The position numbers were made by a program, and so were the translations under genes. The notes under the pieces are model-generated. The model was given only the letters and a program-made list of their open reading frames with translations. It did not search any database and was not told the origin of the DNA. A DNA stretch of 24,942 nucleotides from Arenicella sp. Lineage in GTDB: Bacteria; Pseudomonadota; Gammaproteobacteria; Arenicellales; Arenicellaceae. The stretch is from assembly GCA_023299895.1 (NCBI GenBank), contig JALZWI010000226.1:1-24942 (forward strand), read 5' to 3'. Positions 23,602-24,942 of the stretch are shown piece by piece. The first letter of the stretch is position 1, and each line of letters opens with the position of its first letter.

Positions 23602-24942
23602 TCATATAGAGATCGAGCCTGACTGGAGCACACGTCTTCCTCGTGTTGGTTCATCAACTACTAACTTAGGTTCTATTAAAAACAAAAGAAGATTTCGCGC
23701 GACACGCTTTGCTGTTTTCATTTGATTATTGGTGAACGCGGTTGCATCTCCGCTGCGCATTGGGTTATCGAGGTTTGATGGTTGGTTTGGGTTAACAGTA
23801 TGATCAATTAACATGCTTTTAGGGTTACGTTCGTTACCTAAGAGCCTTCCTTCATGTAACGAAACAGAACGAGGCTGGTAAATTAACGTCCTAATTCGTC
23901 GCGCCTCTCGGTCGCTGAGAATCAATTTTAATGCCTCAAGAACTGCGCGCATAGCGCCTGTTTTACGCTGACAACTTTCACAATGTGCTCCGTCAATCCC
24001 GCCACACTCTAGAGGAGGATATATTTCTTTGCCTACCCCCTCTATGCTAGAAACGAAAGCATTTAGCGCAAAAGTCGGATGCTTTTCCTCCAGTTTAAGG
24101 CCTTCGGAATACATCTCTATTGCTGAAATAAGCCAACTTTTTTTAAAGATGGCATCCCAGTTATTAAAAAGTGAGACCACCAAATCGGATGCCTCAAGCC
24201 CATCTAGGTCGCTCGGGTTATATAAGAAATTTTCGTTGGGATAAGTGTTCGGCACGTCAGAATATTCAAACCTACAATCGAAGAAAAGCGAGATTGAACA
24301 AGAGAGAGCATAAACCTCTATACTGACTTCGTGACTTAACGCTTCCCAACTCGTGGAGGGCTGTATGCCATGAAAAATAATTTCTGAGTATGACTGTTTA
24401 GTAGAAATATAATGTTTGCCGACTATTTTATTATCCTGTAATTGACTTCTCTCGTCTTTGACTTCGAGGTGCAGCTTACCACCTGGAACAACGTTCATTG
24501 ACTCGCCCAATTGGTATGTGGTACCGAGCGTTGGCGCATCAGATCCGAATTTATCTCTGTCAAATCTAACACGAGCATGCCAATGTATTTTTTTAATACA
24601 CTCTCGCCATCGAGTTAAAGCCTTTGAAAATATTTCGATGTGTCTGGATAGTCCTGCGCAAGCGTCATCCGCTGCATAAAACACAAATTCATTTTTGTCT
24701 TCCGACGCTACAAATCTAAACTCCATAAATTGTATATTTGATCTCTTTATCAAAATTTTCGAATAAACTTCAGGAGTATAAACAGAGCCTTCAATAATCT
24801 GCACTAGCTCGTATTCAATACCTACAAAAAATTTAATTGCATCGCATACTTGGCGATGCTCGTTAATTTTAATGTTACCTAACAAAGAGCAATTTTGCAT
24901 GTAAGAGAAACAATCCTTCGAGTTAGTAATTTTTATTTGGGG
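23602..24942 (-). CDS. HEPN-like (Apea-type) protein with cysteine cluster, unknown function; possibly cut at the window edge
   Basis: No named family is certain. The frame is open from the right edge; the first Met in view is at 24900, giving 432 residues, and 14 more in-frame codons lie before it, so the real start may be outside. The N-terminal two thirds has no recognised motif. The C-terminal third (Met-24900 numbering) is helical and carries IYQPRSVSLHEGRLLG with R344-X4-H349, the RX4-6H motif of HEPN ribonucleases, in the form seen in Apea-like HEPN proteins. It is preceded by a cysteine cluster, C299, H306, C307, C310 (CGGIDGAHCESC), which may bind zinc. HEPN proteins often act in toxin or anti-phage systems, but no partner is visible here. 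Codon use looks more AT-rich and less uniform than in neighbours, an impression only. Confidence 0.7.
   Translation of the reverse strand, partial: PQIKITNSKDCFSYMQNCSLLGNIKINEHRQVCDAIKFFVGIEYELVQIIEGSVYTPEVYSKILIKRSNIQFMEFRFVASEDKNEFVFYAADDACAGLSRHIEIFSKALTRWRECIKKIHWHARVRFDRDKFGSDAPTLGTTYQLGESMNVVPGGKLHLEVKDERSQLQDNKIVGKHYISTKQSYSEIIFHGIQPSTSWEALSHEVSIEVYALSCSISLFFDCRFEYSDVPNTYPNENFLYNPSDLDGLEASDLVVSLFNNWDAIFKKSWLISAIEMYSEGLKLEEKHPTFALNAFVSSIEGVGKEIYPPLECGGIDGAHCESCQRKTGAMRAVLEALKLILSDREARRIRTLIYQPRSVSLHEGRLLGNERNPKSMLIDHTVNPNQPSNLDNPMRSGDATAFTNNQMKTAKRVARNLLLFLIEPKLVVDEPTRGRRVLQSGSISI

Noticed and set aside
23474..23725. Plus-strand ORF across the flavin reductase start and end of the HEPN-like gene
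   Set aside because: Antisense to two better supported genes and crosses a promoter.

Overview
The window looks like an ordinary, chromosomal stretch of a moderately AT-rich gammaproteobacterium. It carries three classic gammaproteobacterial gene blocks: yqeY-dnaG-rpoD followed by a CAU-anticodon tRNA; the divergent ferredoxin-coaD-rsmD / ftsY-ftsE-ftsX-rpoH block; and mrcB with a small TPR lipoprotein resembling LpoP of Pseudomonas. I cannot name the species. A marine, deep-branching lineage (for example the Arenicella group) is a guess from overall character only. No insertion sequence, integrase, prophage gene, CRISPR array or rRNA was found.

Layout. 1-4457 (+): C-terminal part of a YqeY-like protein, DNA primase, the housekeeping sigma factor, a strong rpoD hairpin and a tRNA best read as tRNA-Ile2 (CAU, to be lysidine-modified) rather than elongator Met. 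4471-8307 (-): a candidate operon of an orphan TAXI-type lipoprotein, a beta-carbonic anhydrase and an unrecognised two-TM protein, then a 65-aa unknown with a strong ribosome site and a PLP-dependent ACC-deaminase/D-cysteine-desulfhydrase-like enzyme. 8536-9573 (+): a stand-alone LpxD-like acyltransferase. 9629-12665 (-): PBP1B and its likely lipoprotein activator. 13003-15852 (+): a soluble dynamin-like GTPase behind a good sigma-70 promoter, then two small related lipoproteins. 15990-17427 (-): YfhL-type ferredoxin, coaD, rsmD. 17514-21198 (+): ftsY, ftsE, ftsX, rpoH. 21290-22867 (+): glutathione reductase and a small two-TM protein. 22891-24942 (-): a flavin-reductase-like protein and a HEPN-like protein that runs off the right edge.

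How the genes work together. Most of the window serves core growth: primer synthesis, sigma-70 and sigma-32 transcription, SRP-dependent membrane targeting (FtsY), division and cell-wall control (FtsEX, PBP1B with LpoP-like), CoA synthesis and 16S rRNA methylation. The most notable regulatory signal is a perfect CIRCE operator (9-bp arms, 9-bp spacer) immediately upstream of rpoH, implying that HrcA represses the heat-shock sigma factor itself. The least explained parts are the TAXI-carbonic anhydrase-2TM operon, the dynamin-lipoprotein cluster, and the HEPN-like protein with a Cys cluster at the right edge.
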